From: Paenibacillus vini
GTDB taxonomy: Bacteria; Bacillota; Bacilli; Paenibacillales; Paenibacillaceae
Assembly: GCF_018403325.1 (NCBI RefSeq)
Contig: NZ_BOSL01000001.1
Location: forward strand, 124,001-188,000
DNA: 64,000 nt
Reading direction: 5' to 3'
Shown here: piece by piece, positions 8,079 to 16,556 of the stretch
How the letters are laid out: every line of letters begins with the position of its first letter
Numbering within the stretch: the first letter of the stretch is position 1
Notes under the pieces: model-generated
The model's database searches: none
What the model was told of the DNA's origin: nothing
Seen by the model: the letters and a program-made list of their open reading frames with translations, nothing else
Position numbers and translations under genes: made by a program

Positions 8079-9098
8079 CTATTCGTTTGTGCTAAGTGCC
8101 AACAAGTGTTTTAGGTTATCATCAATAAATTGATTATCGGCACGATTGATGCCGCGACCTGCAAAGTGACCCCAGATCGACGGGATGGGCTTAAGGATAG
8201 CATTAGGTATTAGGTTAGCTTCGTATTGATTATCATCCGCTGTGCAGAAGAGATCCGTGCTCCCGGGCATGATGCAGGCAAGAGCGCTGATGCTTTTAAG
8301 CGCCTCATGGAAATCACCGTTATAGGAGGGGTTAGCGCTAATATCTGCATGTTGGCCTGTCCATAACATGGCCAGGACATTGTGCGGATCCATCTTCATA
8401 AAGCTAGCTTCCCACACGCCAGTAACAAAATCCTCCAAGGAGTCAAATCCCATCTCACGATAAAGCTCCTCTCGGTAAAACGCATGCGACAATCCCCATC
8501 CCGCATATACGCGGCCAACGGCCCGCATGTTTTCAGAAGTCAGCTGGTCTAGCCTGCTTAGATCGAAGCCAACTGCAGACATCAGCGAAGCTTTCAAACT
8601 GTCCAGAACCACGAATGTATGAGGCCAAGGCTTGGCTATTCCCGCGAAAGGTGCAATGCGTTCCACCATTTCCGGATAGCTTGCTCCCCATTGATATGCC
8701 TGAATACCTCCCATAGACCATCCAACGACCAGAGCAATTTTTTGGATGCCGAATTTTTCGGTCACCAGCTGATGCTGGAATCTTACGTTGTCATAAATGG
8801 TAACCTGCGGAAAATGGGCCCGGTCGAATGGCGGTGGTGTATTGCTGGGAGACGAAGATAATCCGTTACCCAACAGATTGGGAACAATGATGAAATACTT
8901 TTCAGGATCCAGTGCCATCCCGCTGCCAATCAACCATTCATTTTGAAAGTGCTGATCGCCAAAAGCAGTTGGATAGACGATGACATTGTCTTTTTTATCA
9001 TTTAAACTTCCATACGTCTTATAAGCAAGAAAAGCGCCGGGCAACGTCACTCCTGATTGTAAGGCTACGTCCCCCAGATCAAAAATTTCATAATCCAT
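8079..9098 (-). CDS. Alpha/beta hydrolase, MetX-like acyltransferase family
   Basis: About 339 residues resembling homoserine O-acetyltransferase (MetX). LAYKTYGSLNDKKDNVIVYPTAFGD opens the domain, the nucleophile elbow is VVGWSMGGIQAYQWG (Ser in GWSMGG), and PSIWGHFAGRG carries the C-terminal His. It probably acts as a hydrolase or acyltransferase; MetX itself is not proved because the MetX substrate loop is not clearly kept. The ATG at 9098 has AAGGGAG upstream; an ATG 13 codons earlier has none. It is divergent from a LysR regulator that probably controls it. Confidence 0.75.
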   Translation of the reverse strand: MDYEIFDLGDVALQSGVTLPGAFLAYKTYGSLNDKKDNVIVYPTAFGDQHFQNEWLIGSGMALDPEKYFIIVPNLLGNGLSSSPSNTPPPFDRAHFPQVTIYDNVRFQHQLVTEKFGIQKIALVVGWSMGGIQAYQWGASYPEMVERIAPFAGIAKPWPHTFVVLDSLKASLMSAVGFDLSRLDQLTSENMRAVGRVYAGWGLSHAFYREELYREMGFDSLEDFVTGVWEASFMKMDPHNVLAMLWTGQHADISANPSYNGDFHEALKSISALACIMPGSTDLFCTADDNQYEANLIPNAILKPIPSIWGHFAGRGINRADNQFIDDNLKHLLALSTNE

Positions 9099-9206
9099 CG
9101 CAGGATCACTCCCTTCCAAATGAAACCACACGTTCATCGGATGATTTCTTGTACTTAGTATAGATCCGTGGTACTTTCAATAAAAGTGAATGAAATTAAA
9201 GATAGC

Positions 9207-9223
9207 ATTCAATAATATTGAAT
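9207..9223. promoter_or_regulatory. Candidate LysR-type operator
   Basis: A perfect 17-bp palindrome, ATTCAATA-A-TATTGAAT, between the divergent hydrolase and LysR genes. It contains the T-N11-A pattern of LysR boxes. Confidence 0.55.
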
Positions 9224-9241
9224 TAAAAGGGAGGGAGTAAG

Positions 9242-10129
9242 ATGGAGTTGCGCCAACTGAATACATTTCGCACGGTTGCAGCAACATTAAATTTCACTCG
9301 GGCTGCGGAAGTGCTGAATTACGTCCCTTCCAACGTCACGATGCAAATTAAAGCATTGGAGGCTGAGCTCGGTGTTCGTCTCTTTGATCGCCTGGGAAAG
9401 CAGCTCGTTCTTACAACCGCGGGTAAGCGCTATTTAACTCATATCCAAGGCGTTCTTGATAAATTGGACGAAGCTCGCAGCGACGTTCATAACAATGAAA
9501 ATCTAAGCGGCACCCTAACGATAAGTGCCAATGAGGTGATTTGCGCCTATCGGCTTCCGGCTGTCTTTCAGCGGTTTCGTTTGCAGCATCCGGGCGTTCG
9601 TCTGATCTTCCGCTCCGTTCCCAATCAAGAACTCAAGCAAACACTCTTTGAGGGAACTTCGGATATCGTTTATATGTTGGATGAATCCATTCGCTCAAAC
9701 GGTCTGACCGTGGAACCGTTGTTGGAAGAAACTTTCCGCTTGTTCGCTCCTCCAGACCACCCGCTCGCAAAACGAACTGTGCTGCAGTTGGAAGATTTTC
9801 ACGGAGAAGTGTTCCTGACGAATGAAAAGGGGTGTCCCTATCGGACCATGTTTGACCGGTCATTTGAAAAAGAGGGCATTGACAGCATTACGTATTTAGA
9901 ATTTCAAAGTGCCGAAGCCATTAAACAATGCGCAATTTCGGGGATCGGTATTGCCTTTCTTCCTGATATTGTAACAGCAACCGAAGTTGAACGAGGAGAA
10001 CTTGTTGCCCTTCCTTGGCAGATTCCGGACCTACACGTGTATACACAGATGTTGTGGCATAAAGACAAGTGGCTTTCACCAATCATGTTATCTTTCATAG
10101 AAGCAGCTAGGGATGTGCTAAAGCAATAG
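9242..10129 (+). CDS. LysR family transcriptional regulator
   Basis: A 295-residue regulator. The N-terminal HTH is clear (LRQLNTFRTVAATLNFTRAA, then VPSNVTMQIKALEAELGVRLFDR). The C-terminal ~200 residues are the periplasmic-binding-like effector domain (GTLTISANEVICAYRLPAVFQRF). AGGGAGGG precedes the ATG. The divergent MetX-like hydrolase is the likely target through the 9207-9223 palindrome. Effector unknown. Confidence 0.9.
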   Translation: MELRQLNTFRTVAATLNFTRAAEVLNYVPSNVTMQIKALEAELGVRLFDRLGKQLVLTTAGKRYLTHIQGVLDKLDEARSDVHNNENLSGTLTISANEVICAYRLPAVFQRFRLQHPGVRLIFRSVPNQELKQTLFEGTSDIVYMLDESIRSNGLTVEPLLEETFRLFAPPDHPLAKRTVLQLEDFHGEVFLTNEKGCPYRTMFDRSFEKEGIDSITYLEFQSAEAIKQCAISGIGIAFLPDIVTATEVERGELVALPWQIPDLHVYTQMLWHKDKWLSPIMLSFIEAARDVLKQ

Positions 10130-10255
10130 CCTTATCCCTTCTGCTCCCGCTGTTACGAAAAAGGGGGAAGGATCGATCTTTTACCCGGTTTAACTCTTGC
10201 TCCTTATGGGATACTACTCTATGGTACGCACAAACCCGAAGGGAGCTTCTATATA

Positions 10256-10894
10256 ATGAAAAGGCTGATATTCAGCAGTATATTTTGCATACTCCTCTTG
10301 CTTCACACACTTTCTATGGAGGCTTCAGCAGGAATTTTGACATCAAGACCAGCGGACCCCTCGTTGCTAAGTTCACTTCGTCAGGGGGGTTACATTCTTT
10401 ACGTTAGGCACGGAGAAGCAATCGTAGGAGAGGACTCTCCGAGCCTTGATTTCAAAGATTGTTCTACCCAAAAAAACCTTTCAGAGACGGGGAAAAGGCA
10501 AGCTGAAAAGTTCGGTGAGGCGCTACGCAGTTTGCAAATTCCCGTACAAACCCCGGTTCTAGCGAGCCCGTTTTGCCGAACAAAGCAAACTGCAGCATTG
10601 GCTTTTGGTGAGGACAAGGTGGAAACCGATCCGTTCTGGGTGAAAATATATAATTTAAGTGATTCCTTGCCTCCTGCCGAACAACAAGGGATATTAAACG
10701 ACTTCACTTCCGTATTGGAGGAATTACCTCAACCTAAGACCAACAAAGTTATCATTGCTCACAGTTTCCCTCAAGGTATTGGTCTGGGAGAGATCACCAA
10801 CCTAGGAACCGTAATTGTGAAACCAAGAGGACGGGGCCATGGTTATGAGGTTGTAGGCCGGTTAACTTTAGATGAATTGACAAGCTTACGTTAA
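10256..10894 (+). CDS. Exported histidine phosphatase family protein
   Basis: A 212-residue protein with an N-terminal signal sequence (MKRLIFSSIFCILLLLHTLS, cleavage likely near EASA-G). The phosphatase core starts with LYVRHGEA, the RHG signature with the phosphorylated His; NLSETGKRQAEKFGEAL and the second basic site (VLASPFCRTKQTA) follow, and IIAHSF supplies the second catalytic His. It likely removes phosphate from an extracellular substrate. A single gene, not coupled to its neighbours. Confidence 0.85.
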   Translation: MKRLIFSSIFCILLLLHTLSMEASAGILTSRPADPSLLSSLRQGGYILYVRHGEAIVGEDSPSLDFKDCSTQKNLSETGKRQAEKFGEALRSLQIPVQTPVLASPFCRTKQTAALAFGEDKVETDPFWVKIYNLSDSLPPAEQQGILNDFTSVLEELPQPKTNKVIIAHSFPQGIGLGEITNLGTVIVKPRGRGHGYEVVGRLTLDELTSLR

Positions 10895-10975
10895 GAAAAG
10901 AAAGAACTTGTGAAACCCGAAAATCGGACACTTCAGCGGCATTTCGGCTTAATCACAAGCTTACAACCTTCGTCA

Positions 10976-11004
10976 TGGACATAATTATATAGCACTGCTA
11001 TAAT
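10976..11004 (+). promoter_or_regulatory. tetR promoter with embedded operator
   Basis: TGGACA and TATAAT are 17 bases apart. The perfect palindrome TATAGCA-C-TGCTATA (10988-11002) covers the -10. The -10 ends only six bases before the ATG at 11011, so the mRNA may be leaderless. The same operator is found three times before the SDR gene at 11856. Confidence 0.75.
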
Positions 11005-11010
11005 GGGAAT

Positions 11011-11586
11011 ATGAACACATATGACAAAATATTGGCGGCTGCTCTTAAGGTACTCGAGGAGGAGGGCGGAGCCCAATTCTCGACGCGAGCCGTAACTGCG
11101 ATCGCGCAGGTCACAGCTCCTACACTCTACCACCATTTTGGCAATGCCGATGGACTCCTGAGTGCAGCTATAGTAGAAGCGTTCAAACAGTTATTTGAAA
11201 GCAAGATTGCCGCTGTGGAATCGACCATTCCAGAGATGGCTCTTCGCCAAGGATGGGATGACTATGTCCGCTTCGCGGCAGCCCGTCCCCGGATTTATGC
11301 GGCGATGATGGGGCGATTGCTCGAGGGTGCCCATATCGAGGCGGCAGATCAATCGTACCAAGCACTAGTGCAAAATATTCAGAGAGTCGCCGACGCAGGC
11401 AAACTGGCTGTTTCAGCCCAGACTGCGGCAGATCTGGTCTGGGCTTCCGCCAATACGGCCTCATGGCTGTACGTGACGGCCCAAATTCGCAAAGCACCTC
11501 CGCCCAAGCCCGACGTCGTTGATCTCATTCGGGAAAGTGTAATGCAGATTATTTTGATCCCAAGGCCGGACGCCGATTCAAAATGA
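11011..11586 (+). CDS. TetR family repressor
   Basis: A 191-residue repressor. Residues 1-50 form the TetR HTH (AALKVLEEEGGAQFSTRAVTAIAQVTAPTLYHHFGNADGLL). The rest is the helical ligand domain (TetR_C-like, with ADLVWASANTASWLYV). Four copies of a TATAGC-N3-GCTATA-type palindrome, one on its own promoter and three before the SDR at 11856, show autoregulation and control of that SDR. The start lies just after the -10 box, and no good ribosome binding site is present. Confidence 0.85.
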   Translation: MNTYDKILAAALKVLEEEGGAQFSTRAVTAIAQVTAPTLYHHFGNADGLLSAAIVEAFKQLFESKIAAVESTIPEMALRQGWDDYVRFAAARPRIYAAMMGRLLEGAHIEAADQSYQALVQNIQRVADAGKLAVSAQTAADLVWASANTASWLYVTAQIRKAPPPKPDVVDLIRESVMQIILIPRPDADSK

Positions 11587-11646
11587 GGAATTCGATGACA
11601 GATCCTGGAAACGCCAGGCAAGCCTTAATTTAGAAGACGCTTAAGA

Positions 11647-11700
11647 AAGATCGTTTATCCAACCTGGACCTCCAGGAGGGTGGCGATCTTTTTTATGTTT
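11647..11700 (+). terminator. Terminator after the TetR gene
   Basis: Outer stem AAGATCG / CGATCTT enclosing CCTGGA / TCCAGG, followed by six T. Confidence 0.65.
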
Positions 11701-11756
11701 GAAGGCAACGCCCGCCAAAACGATGTTCAGACCGCAGGACAACACGTTAGAAACTA

Positions 11757-11818
11757 TATAGCACCGCTATAGACAGTTCAGTATATCGGTGCTATAATAC
11801 CGGTATAGCGGTGCTATA
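11757..11818 (+). promoter_or_regulatory. SDR promoter with three TetR operators
   Basis: Operators at 11757-11771 (TATAGCACCGCTATA), 11782-11796 (TATATCGGTGCTATA) and 11804-11818 (TATAGCGGTGCTATA). Candidate promoter TAGACA (11770) - 17 bases - TATAAT (11793). The operators touch the -35, the -10 and the start point, ideal for tight repression. Confidence 0.8.
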
Positions 11819-11855
11819 CAATGATTCATATCTTTTCAAACTTAGGAGGGTTACG

Positions 11856-12707
11856 ATGTCATCCAAAACTCAAGAAATGGTCGTTGTCACTGGTACGTCC
11901 AGCGGCATCGGTAGGGCTACCGCGGAACAACTCGCCGCTCAAGGCTTTCACGTATTGGCGGGGGTTCGTCGTCAGGAAGATGCCGACAAAATCAAACGCA
12001 ATAATATTGAGCCGGTGATCGTCGATATCACCAATATCGACACCCTAAAGGCGTTGACCGAACGGGTGGAACAAGATCCGCTTGGTCGTCCTTTGCGGGC
12101 GGTGGTCAACAATGCCGGTATCGCCGTTAATGCACCTCTCGAAATGGTTCCTCTTGATGAATTGCGCCGCCAGATCGAAGTCAGCGTGATCGGACAGGTG
12201 GCAGTGATTCAGGCGCTCACTCCTGCCTTGCTGAACAGCGGCGGACGCGTAGTCAATATCGGATCCGTTGGCGGTAAAATCTCGATGCCCGGTTTCGGGA
12301 TTTATTCAGCTGCAAAGTATGCGATGGAAGCGATCAATGACAGTCTCCGCAGAGAGATGTCCTCGTTTGGACTCAAGGTCATCATGATTACTCCGGGTGG
12401 TGTCAGCACCAGCCTGTCGGAGAAAGGGATTACGACTGCGGATCGGCTGTCCAAGTTGATGACGCCCGATCAGCACAGACGCCATGATCGTCTTTTTGGC
12501 GCCGTGAAAGCTCAGGCTGAATCGTGGGCAACGGACGGTATCCCTCCTGAGAAAGTGGCGGAGGTGGTCTCACGGGCCATCCACGCAAATAAGCCGCGCA
12601 CCCGCTATACGGCCGGCCGCGATTCGGCACTGCTGACCCGACTGGTCCGTATTCTCCCGGATAAACTTCTCGATCGGATGCTCCGCAGCCAGATGAATCT
12701 GCAATAA
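11856..12707 (+). CDS. SDR family NAD(P)-dependent oxidoreductase
   Basis: A 283-residue classical SDR: cofactor motif TGTSSGIGRATAEQL, NNAG (VVNNAGIAVNAPLEM), active-site Ser (VNIGSVGGKI) and YSAAK. Length is slightly above the usual 250 because of a C-terminal extension (TRYTAGRDSALLTRLVRILPDKLLDRML) seen in the retinol-dehydrogenase-like SDR branch. AGGAGGG precedes the ATG at 11856. Three operators of the upstream TetR cover its promoter, so it is probably induced by a substrate or toxicant sensed by that repressor. Confidence 0.9.
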   Translation: MSSKTQEMVVVTGTSSGIGRATAEQLAAQGFHVLAGVRRQEDADKIKRNNIEPVIVDITNIDTLKALTERVEQDPLGRPLRAVVNNAGIAVNAPLEMVPLDELRRQIEVSVIGQVAVIQALTPALLNSGGRVVNIGSVGGKISMPGFGIYSAAKYAMEAINDSLRREMSSFGLKVIMITPGGVSTSLSEKGITTADRLSKLMTPDQHRRHDRLFGAVKAQAESWATDGIPPEKVAEVVSRAIHANKPRTRYTAGRDSALLTRLVRILPDKLLDRMLRSQMNLQ

Positions 12708-12814
12708 CGAGCATTTTTGAATAAAGACACTTGGCATGCACGATTATGAATTCGATCAAACGGTATCCCATTTGATAATAAAGTCTTTAAGTAAATGAAT
12801 TAGGAGGAATCAGC

Positions 12815-13138
12815 ATGAACGATACAAAGGACCGTTACGTTACCGTACTCTGGGAGGCGAGAGCTAAGACAGGAAGAGAAGCCGAGATGAAGGCATTCAT
12901 GACGGCTGCCGTTACCCCGTCTCGCAACGACCTTGGTAACATTGACTACGAGGCTCACGAGGTAGAAGGTCAGCCTGGCACATTCATCATCTACGAGCGC
13001 TGGGAGAATCGGGAAGCTCTCGATCGGCACCTGAACGCCCCACGGATGCACAAACTGGTGCCCCGGCTCTTAGAACTGATGGAAGGATCCATTGAGGAAG
13101 GGATTCGTATTCTGCAACCGTTCCGCCCAGCACAGTAA
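12815..13138 (+). CDS. Putative quinol monooxygenase (ABM domain)
   Basis: A 107-residue ferredoxin-like dimeric alpha-beta barrel protein. VLWEARAKTGREAEMKAFM, then GNIDYEAHEVEGQPGTFIIYERWENREALDRHLNAPRM, is typical of the antibiotic biosynthesis monooxygenase (YgiN-like) family. It may oxidise quinols or act in dicarbonyl metabolism. It follows the SDR by 107 bp with its own AGGAGG site and may be cotranscribed, since no terminator stands between. Confidence 0.85.
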   Translation: MNDTKDRYVTVLWEARAKTGREAEMKAFMTAAVTPSRNDLGNIDYEAHEVEGQPGTFIIYERWENREALDRHLNAPRMHKLVPRLLELMEGSIEEGIRILQPFRPAQ

Positions 13139-13180
13139 AATGTAACGTTGGGTGGTCCGAGTTCAGGGGGAGGCAAGACC

Positions 13181-13513
13181 GTGGCAACGATTGATGATTT
13201 TGCAGCACTGGATATTCGTGTCGGAACGATTAAGGAAGCGGAGTTTTTTGAAGAGGCAAAGATTCCGGCGATCAAGCTTAAGATTGATTTTGGACCGGGG
13301 ATCGGGTTGAAATCCTCAAGTGCACAAATCACTAAGCGTTACAAGGTGGAGGAAATGGTAGGAAAGCAAGTGATAGGAATCGTCAATTTCCCTCCTCGGC
13401 GCATTGCGGGATTCAACTCGGAGGTATTAATTTTGGGAGGAGTCCCGGCAAAAGGAGATGTGGTTCTATTAAAGCCGGATATTAACATACCTAATGGTAC
13501 TCCTATTGCGTAA
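13181..13513 (+). CDS. csaA: CsaA-like tRNA-binding protein
   Basis: A 110-residue single OB-fold protein of the tRNA-binding (EMAP-II-like) family. FAALDIRVGTIKEAEFFEEAKIPAIKLKIDFG, SSAQITKRY, QVIGIVNFPPRRIAGFNSEVLILG and the C-terminal VVLLKPD match CsaA, a chaperone-like, export-related protein of Bacillus. The start is a GTG at 13181 with GGGGGAGG eight bases upstream, giving the usual 110-residue length. It functions as a homodimer in the cytoplasm by family knowledge. Confidence 0.9.
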   Translation: MATIDDFAALDIRVGTIKEAEFFEEAKIPAIKLKIDFGPGIGLKSSSAQITKRYKVEEMVGKQVIGIVNFPPRRIAGFNSEVLILGGVPAKGDVVLLKPDINIPNGTPIA

Positions 13514-13535
13514 AAATAATTAGGCTATAATCCAG

Positions 13536-13666
13536 CTTGTATAGTGAAAGAAACGTGAACGAAAGAGTGGCCTTCCAGAGTAGTGATGGTCGTCTGTCCG
13601 GGCGAATATGCACTGAAGACGGAATAAGCAGTACTTTTAAGAAGTCCACCCAGTCCGATCACTAAT
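13536..13666 (+). pseudogene. Collapsed relic of the 2.0-5.3 kb locus
   Basis: Four short segments match, in order and orientation, four points of the locus at 2013-5327. 13536-13576 matches 2013-2053 (34/41). 13571-13611 matches 4176-4216, the end of the DUF4261 gene (38/41). 13614-13649 matches 5239-5273. 13651-13666 matches 5312-5327 (15/16, including the stop of the helical gene). No open gene remains. The simplest reading is a duplicated copy shrunk by deletions. Confidence 0.8.
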
Positions 13667-13685
13667 CGTGTCCTCCAAACAATAA

Positions 13686-13733
13686 AGAGCAGCACGGGAG
13701 CGTCAATCCCACGTGTTGCTCTCTTTTCTGAAC
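13686..13733 (-). terminator. Terminator, probably bidirectional
   Basis: Stem AGAGCAGCACG / CGTGTTGCTCT, T-rich on both sides. It closes the chemoreceptor gene on the minus strand. Confidence 0.7.
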
Positions 13734-13751
13734 CTGACGTTGCTTCGACAT

Positions 13752-14687
13752 TCAGTTCAGGATCAGCTTGATTTCATTTGCCTTCTGGTCGAGTTTATGT
13801 GCAGCTTCCTCGATGCCCTGGAATTCTCCCACGGCTTGCTGAAGCCGTCGATGGCTTTCAGCGGCAACGAGGCGGTTGCTTTTGGTGCTTCTTCCGATTT
13901 CCCGGACGCGTACCTCAATTCCTTCCACGTATCCATTTGCTTCTTTGGTCGCTTGTTCGACTTGAGCTGCAAGCTTGCGAACTTCGTCTGCAACGATCGC
14001 GAACCCGCGCCCGTGTTCCTTCGCGTGGGCAGCCTCGATCGCCGCGTTAAGGGCAAGAAGGTTTGTCTGTGAGGCAACGTCTTTAATCGTCCGTACGATC
14101 CCGCGAATGGAAGCGGACTGGCGTTCCAGTTGGAGCAGAACGGCCATATTCTCCTCAGCACCGGTTACAACATTGTCGACGGCTTCCTCGATTTCTTTGC
14201 TGCGCGCCATGCCTTCTTCGGAACGAGTTAGCAGTTGCCGGGACAATTCCAATAGATCCCCCGTCAACCGGTTAGCCATCTGTTCCCGTTCGTCGATGTT
14301 CGTCGCAATTTTCAAGATGCTTGCCGGTTTCCCTTGTTCATTGAAAACCGGTGTATAGGTTGCCTCGAGCCAAACATGACGGCCATCTTTTCGTACCCTT
14401 TGAATTTTGTCCTGAAATGCCTTACCCTGACGTAAGCCTTCCCATAGCTCCAGGTATTGCGGGCTGTTTCTATATTCAGGCGTACAGAATAAGGAATGGT
14501 GCATTCCTTGCATATCGGATGTTTGATAACCCATAGTCCGCGCAAAAATATCGTTGGCATATTGCACGCGGCCCTCCAGATCGAATTCAATCATGGCGAA
14601 GGAGCTTTTGATAGCTGCCATCATAGCATAGAGCTTGTTTACCTCGTTCGTTTCTGCCAAAGCGGTTGTATGTTCACGATTCATCAT
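13752..14687 (-). CDS. PAS-domain soluble methyl-accepting chemotaxis protein
   Basis: A 311-residue chemoreceptor without membrane segments. Residues ~25-135 form a PAS domain ([44 protein letters not shown]). Residues ~165-300 form a short MCP signalling hairpin with the conserved tip ([39 protein letters not shown]), the CheA/CheW contact region. It lacks HAMP and transmembrane parts, so it is a cytoplasmic redox, light or small-ligand sensor. GAGGAG precedes the ATG. It is divergent from the CarH-like regulator with a shared inverted repeat, which suggests control by that regulator. Confidence 0.85.
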   Translation of the reverse strand: MMNREHTTALAETNEVNKLYAMMAAIKSSFAMIEFDLEGRVQYANDIFARTMGYQTSDMQGMHHSLFCTPEYRNSPQYLELWEGLRQGKAFQDKIQRVRKDGRHVWLEATYTPVFNEQGKPASILKIATNIDEREQMANRLTGDLLELSRQLLTRSEEGMARSKEIEEAVDNVVTGAEENMAVLLQLERQSASIRGIVRTIKDVASQTNLLALNAAIEAAHAKEHGRGFAIVADEVRKLAAQVEQATKEANGYVEGIEVRVREIGRSTKSNRLVAAESHRRLQQAVGEFQGIEEAAHKLDQKANEIKLILN

Positions 14688-14704
14688 ATTGAACTCCTCA
14701 TGTA

Positions 14705-14744
14705 TGTATAGATTTTATGGATATAATTATACAAAGTCTATACA
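14705..14744. promoter_or_regulatory. Inverted repeat, candidate CarH-type operator
   Basis: TGTATAGATTTT (14705-14716) and AAAGTCTATACA (14733-14744) form an 11/12 inverted repeat just upstream of the chemoreceptor gene. Further TGTAT and TGTATA half-sites lie at 14811-14826, before the regulator gene. Confidence 0.5.
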
Positions 14745-14852
14745 AGTTTAGCAAGTTCATAGGTTGAAATGAGACTAACCGAATAATTTTTGCCTAATAT
14801 CTCCTCTTTTTGTATCAATTATGTATAATTAAATAGAGGAGGGAATGTAGAA

Positions 14853-15731
14853 ATGTATAGTATGAAAAAGGCTTCCGAGCTGTTGGGCATCCCGGCGGTG
14901 ACGATTCGTGCCTGGGAGAACCGTTACGGAGTCATTACTCCAAGTCGGAGCGTTGGAGGACACCGCCAGTTAAGTGATAAAGATTTATCCCGGCTTCGCT
15001 TTCTCAAAAATCAAATCGAACAGAATGGATTAAAAATCAGCGAAGCGGTCAATCTACTCCAGCAAAGCGAGTCTATCCCTCCAAAGCAGGCTGCTGAACA
15101 AGAAGAGGGCAGCCGTTCATTCGACGGTTTAGTCGACAAGCTATATATGGATTTAACTCAATTTAATACCACACAAGCAGACCATACGATAGATCTGGCC
15201 TTTGCACTATATGATTTCGAGGAGACGTTTCGCCATATTTTCGTTCCTGTTTTATATCGGATCGGAACCGATTGGGAGGAAGGAAAGATCAGTGTATCGC
15301 AGGAGCACTTCGCCTCAGAAACGATTACCAGGAGATTATCCGCATTGTTTCGGGTGTTCCCCGTTAATCCCGCTCTGCCTGTGGTAGCAGCTTTTTGTCC
15401 GGAAGGAGAACGCCACCATCTCGGACTCATGTCGTTTAGCCTCTTTTTGCGTAAGCGCGGGATCAATGTATTGTATTTGGGGCCGGATACTCCACTGAGG
15501 GATTTGGACAAATTAATTGAGAGTCAGCACGTATCGTTCATCGCGGCTTCCGTTACCAATGTACGTTATGCGGGCAAGCTTATCGAGTGGATCAAAGCGA
15601 CCACCATAAATTACCCCCATTTGCGGTTTCTGCTTGGAGGGGCGGCCTTCGACCGGGTGGAAGAGCGTCTTGTTCAAGCTAATGTGCGCTATCTTTCTGC
15701 AGATCAATGGGACGATTGGTACAATACATAA
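14853..15731 (+). CDS. CarH/LitR-like B12-binding photoreceptor repressor
   Basis: A 292-residue protein: MerR-type HTH (residues 1-70; LGIPAVTIRAWENRYG, SVGGHRQLSDKDL), a helical bundle, then a cobalamin-binding Rossmann domain. It keeps the CarH photoreceptor signature Wx9EH (W141, E151, H152) and the ExHxxG lower-ligand motif (E186-R-H188-H-L-G). In CarH these hold adenosylcobalamin on the DNA-bound dark tetramer, which light breaks. A light-responsive repressor role is therefore well supported by motif but untested. GAGGAGGG precedes the ATG. Divergent from the PAS chemoreceptor; no photolyase or carotenoid gene is close. Confidence 0.85.
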   Translation: MYSMKKASELLGIPAVTIRAWENRYGVITPSRSVGGHRQLSDKDLSRLRFLKNQIEQNGLKISEAVNLLQQSESIPPKQAAEQEEGSRSFDGLVDKLYMDLTQFNTTQADHTIDLAFALYDFEETFRHIFVPVLYRIGTDWEEGKISVSQEHFASETITRRLSALFRVFPVNPALPVVAAFCPEGERHHLGLMSFSLFLRKRGINVLYLGPDTPLRDLDKLIESQHVSFIAASVTNVRYAGKLIEWIKATTINYPHLRFLLGGAAFDRVEERLVQANVRYLSADQWDDWYNT

Positions 15732-15810
15732 ATGAGTTTTTGTCGATGAATGGCTTGGCGGCGTCGGTATTCAAAATCAAAGACAATGGACTAAACCAAG
15801 GTTAGGTAAA

Positions 15811-15836
15811 AAAGACCCCAGTTCGGGGTCTTTATA
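15811..15836. terminator. Bidirectional terminator
   Basis: Perfect stem AAAGACCCC / GGGGTCTTT, loop AGTTC, between convergent genes. The stop codon of the PadR gene lies in the stem. Confidence 0.8.
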
Positions 15837-16401
15837 CGTTATCGGTAAAAGTGATACGGGGAGCCGTATTCTTTGCAGATAGTTTGTCAATCGTCTCCAA
15901 CAGCCAATCCCGGTCACAGCGGAATAAAGCTATGCGGTGCTCAATGGTGAGATTTACGCCAATGGCATGCTCGACATGTTTAGGAATATTTTCGTAGGTG
16001 AACAGGAGTTTCTCAACCGCTTCTAATTTTTTCTTTAGATATCCAATCACTTCCTCGGTTGGCAACTGGTCGATAAAGCATAATCCGATATCCCCCCGTG
16101 GGAGATAATCGTCCACATGAACGAGAGATTGTCGCAATAATTTATAGAACTTCTCTTCCCCCGTTGGAGTAATGGAATATACCTGCCTGGATGGGCGGTT
16201 CCCCTCTTGCTCGGTTGTGGCCTCAACTAAGCCCTTCTCATGCAGCTTTTTCAATAAGGAATAGGCGGTGGCCTTTTTCATATCGGATACTCGCCCCAAG
16301 TTACGCTCGATAAAATCGTTGATTTGATATCCGTGCTGGCTATTCGATTTCAATAATCCAAGAATTAAAAGTATACGCTCGTCCAAAGAGATCACCTTCA
16401 C
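15832..16401 (-). CDS. PadR family regulator with C-terminal helical domain
   Basis: A 189-residue regulator. Residues ~8-90 are the PadR winged helix (ILLILGLLKSNSQHGYQINDFIERNLG; TAYSLLKKLHEKGLVEA; YSITPTGEEKFYKLL). The rest is the Vir_act_alpha_C-type helical domain (IEHRIALFRCDRDWLLETID). The start is uncertain: GTG at 16401 has no ribosome binding site, whereas a TTG at 16386 follows AAGGTG. It is divergent from the DHA2 efflux gene, with two identical-core palindromes between them, so it very likely represses that pump. Confidence 0.85.
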   Translation of the reverse strand: MKVISLDERILLILGLLKSNSQHGYQINDFIERNLGRVSDMKKATAYSLLKKLHEKGLVEATTEQEGNRPSRQVYSITPTGEEKFYKLLRQSLVHVDDYLPRGDIGLCFIDQLPTEEVIGYLKKKLEAVEKLLFTYENIPKHVEHAIGVNLTIEHRIALFRCDRDWLLETIDKLSAKNTAPRITFTDNV

Positions 16402-16421
16402 ATTAATTAATCATTTGCAAT

Positions 16422-16491
16422 TAGTCACGTTTGACTATCTAAAATAATATTGCTAAAATGTAATCACGAATAAATAGTCACGAATGACTAT
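16422..16491. promoter_or_regulatory. Twin PadR operators
   Basis: TAGTCA-CGTT-TGACTA (16422-16437) and ATAGTCA-CGAA-TGACTAT (16474-16491) share arms and a CG-starting 4-bp spacer. They lie between divergent padR and the efflux gene, 37 bp apart. Confidence 0.75.
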
Positions 16492-16556
16492 ATTCTTTTA
16501 TTATACACAGGAACCCAAGGGTTCTCAATATTCATATCCTGAATGGGGTGGGAGTT

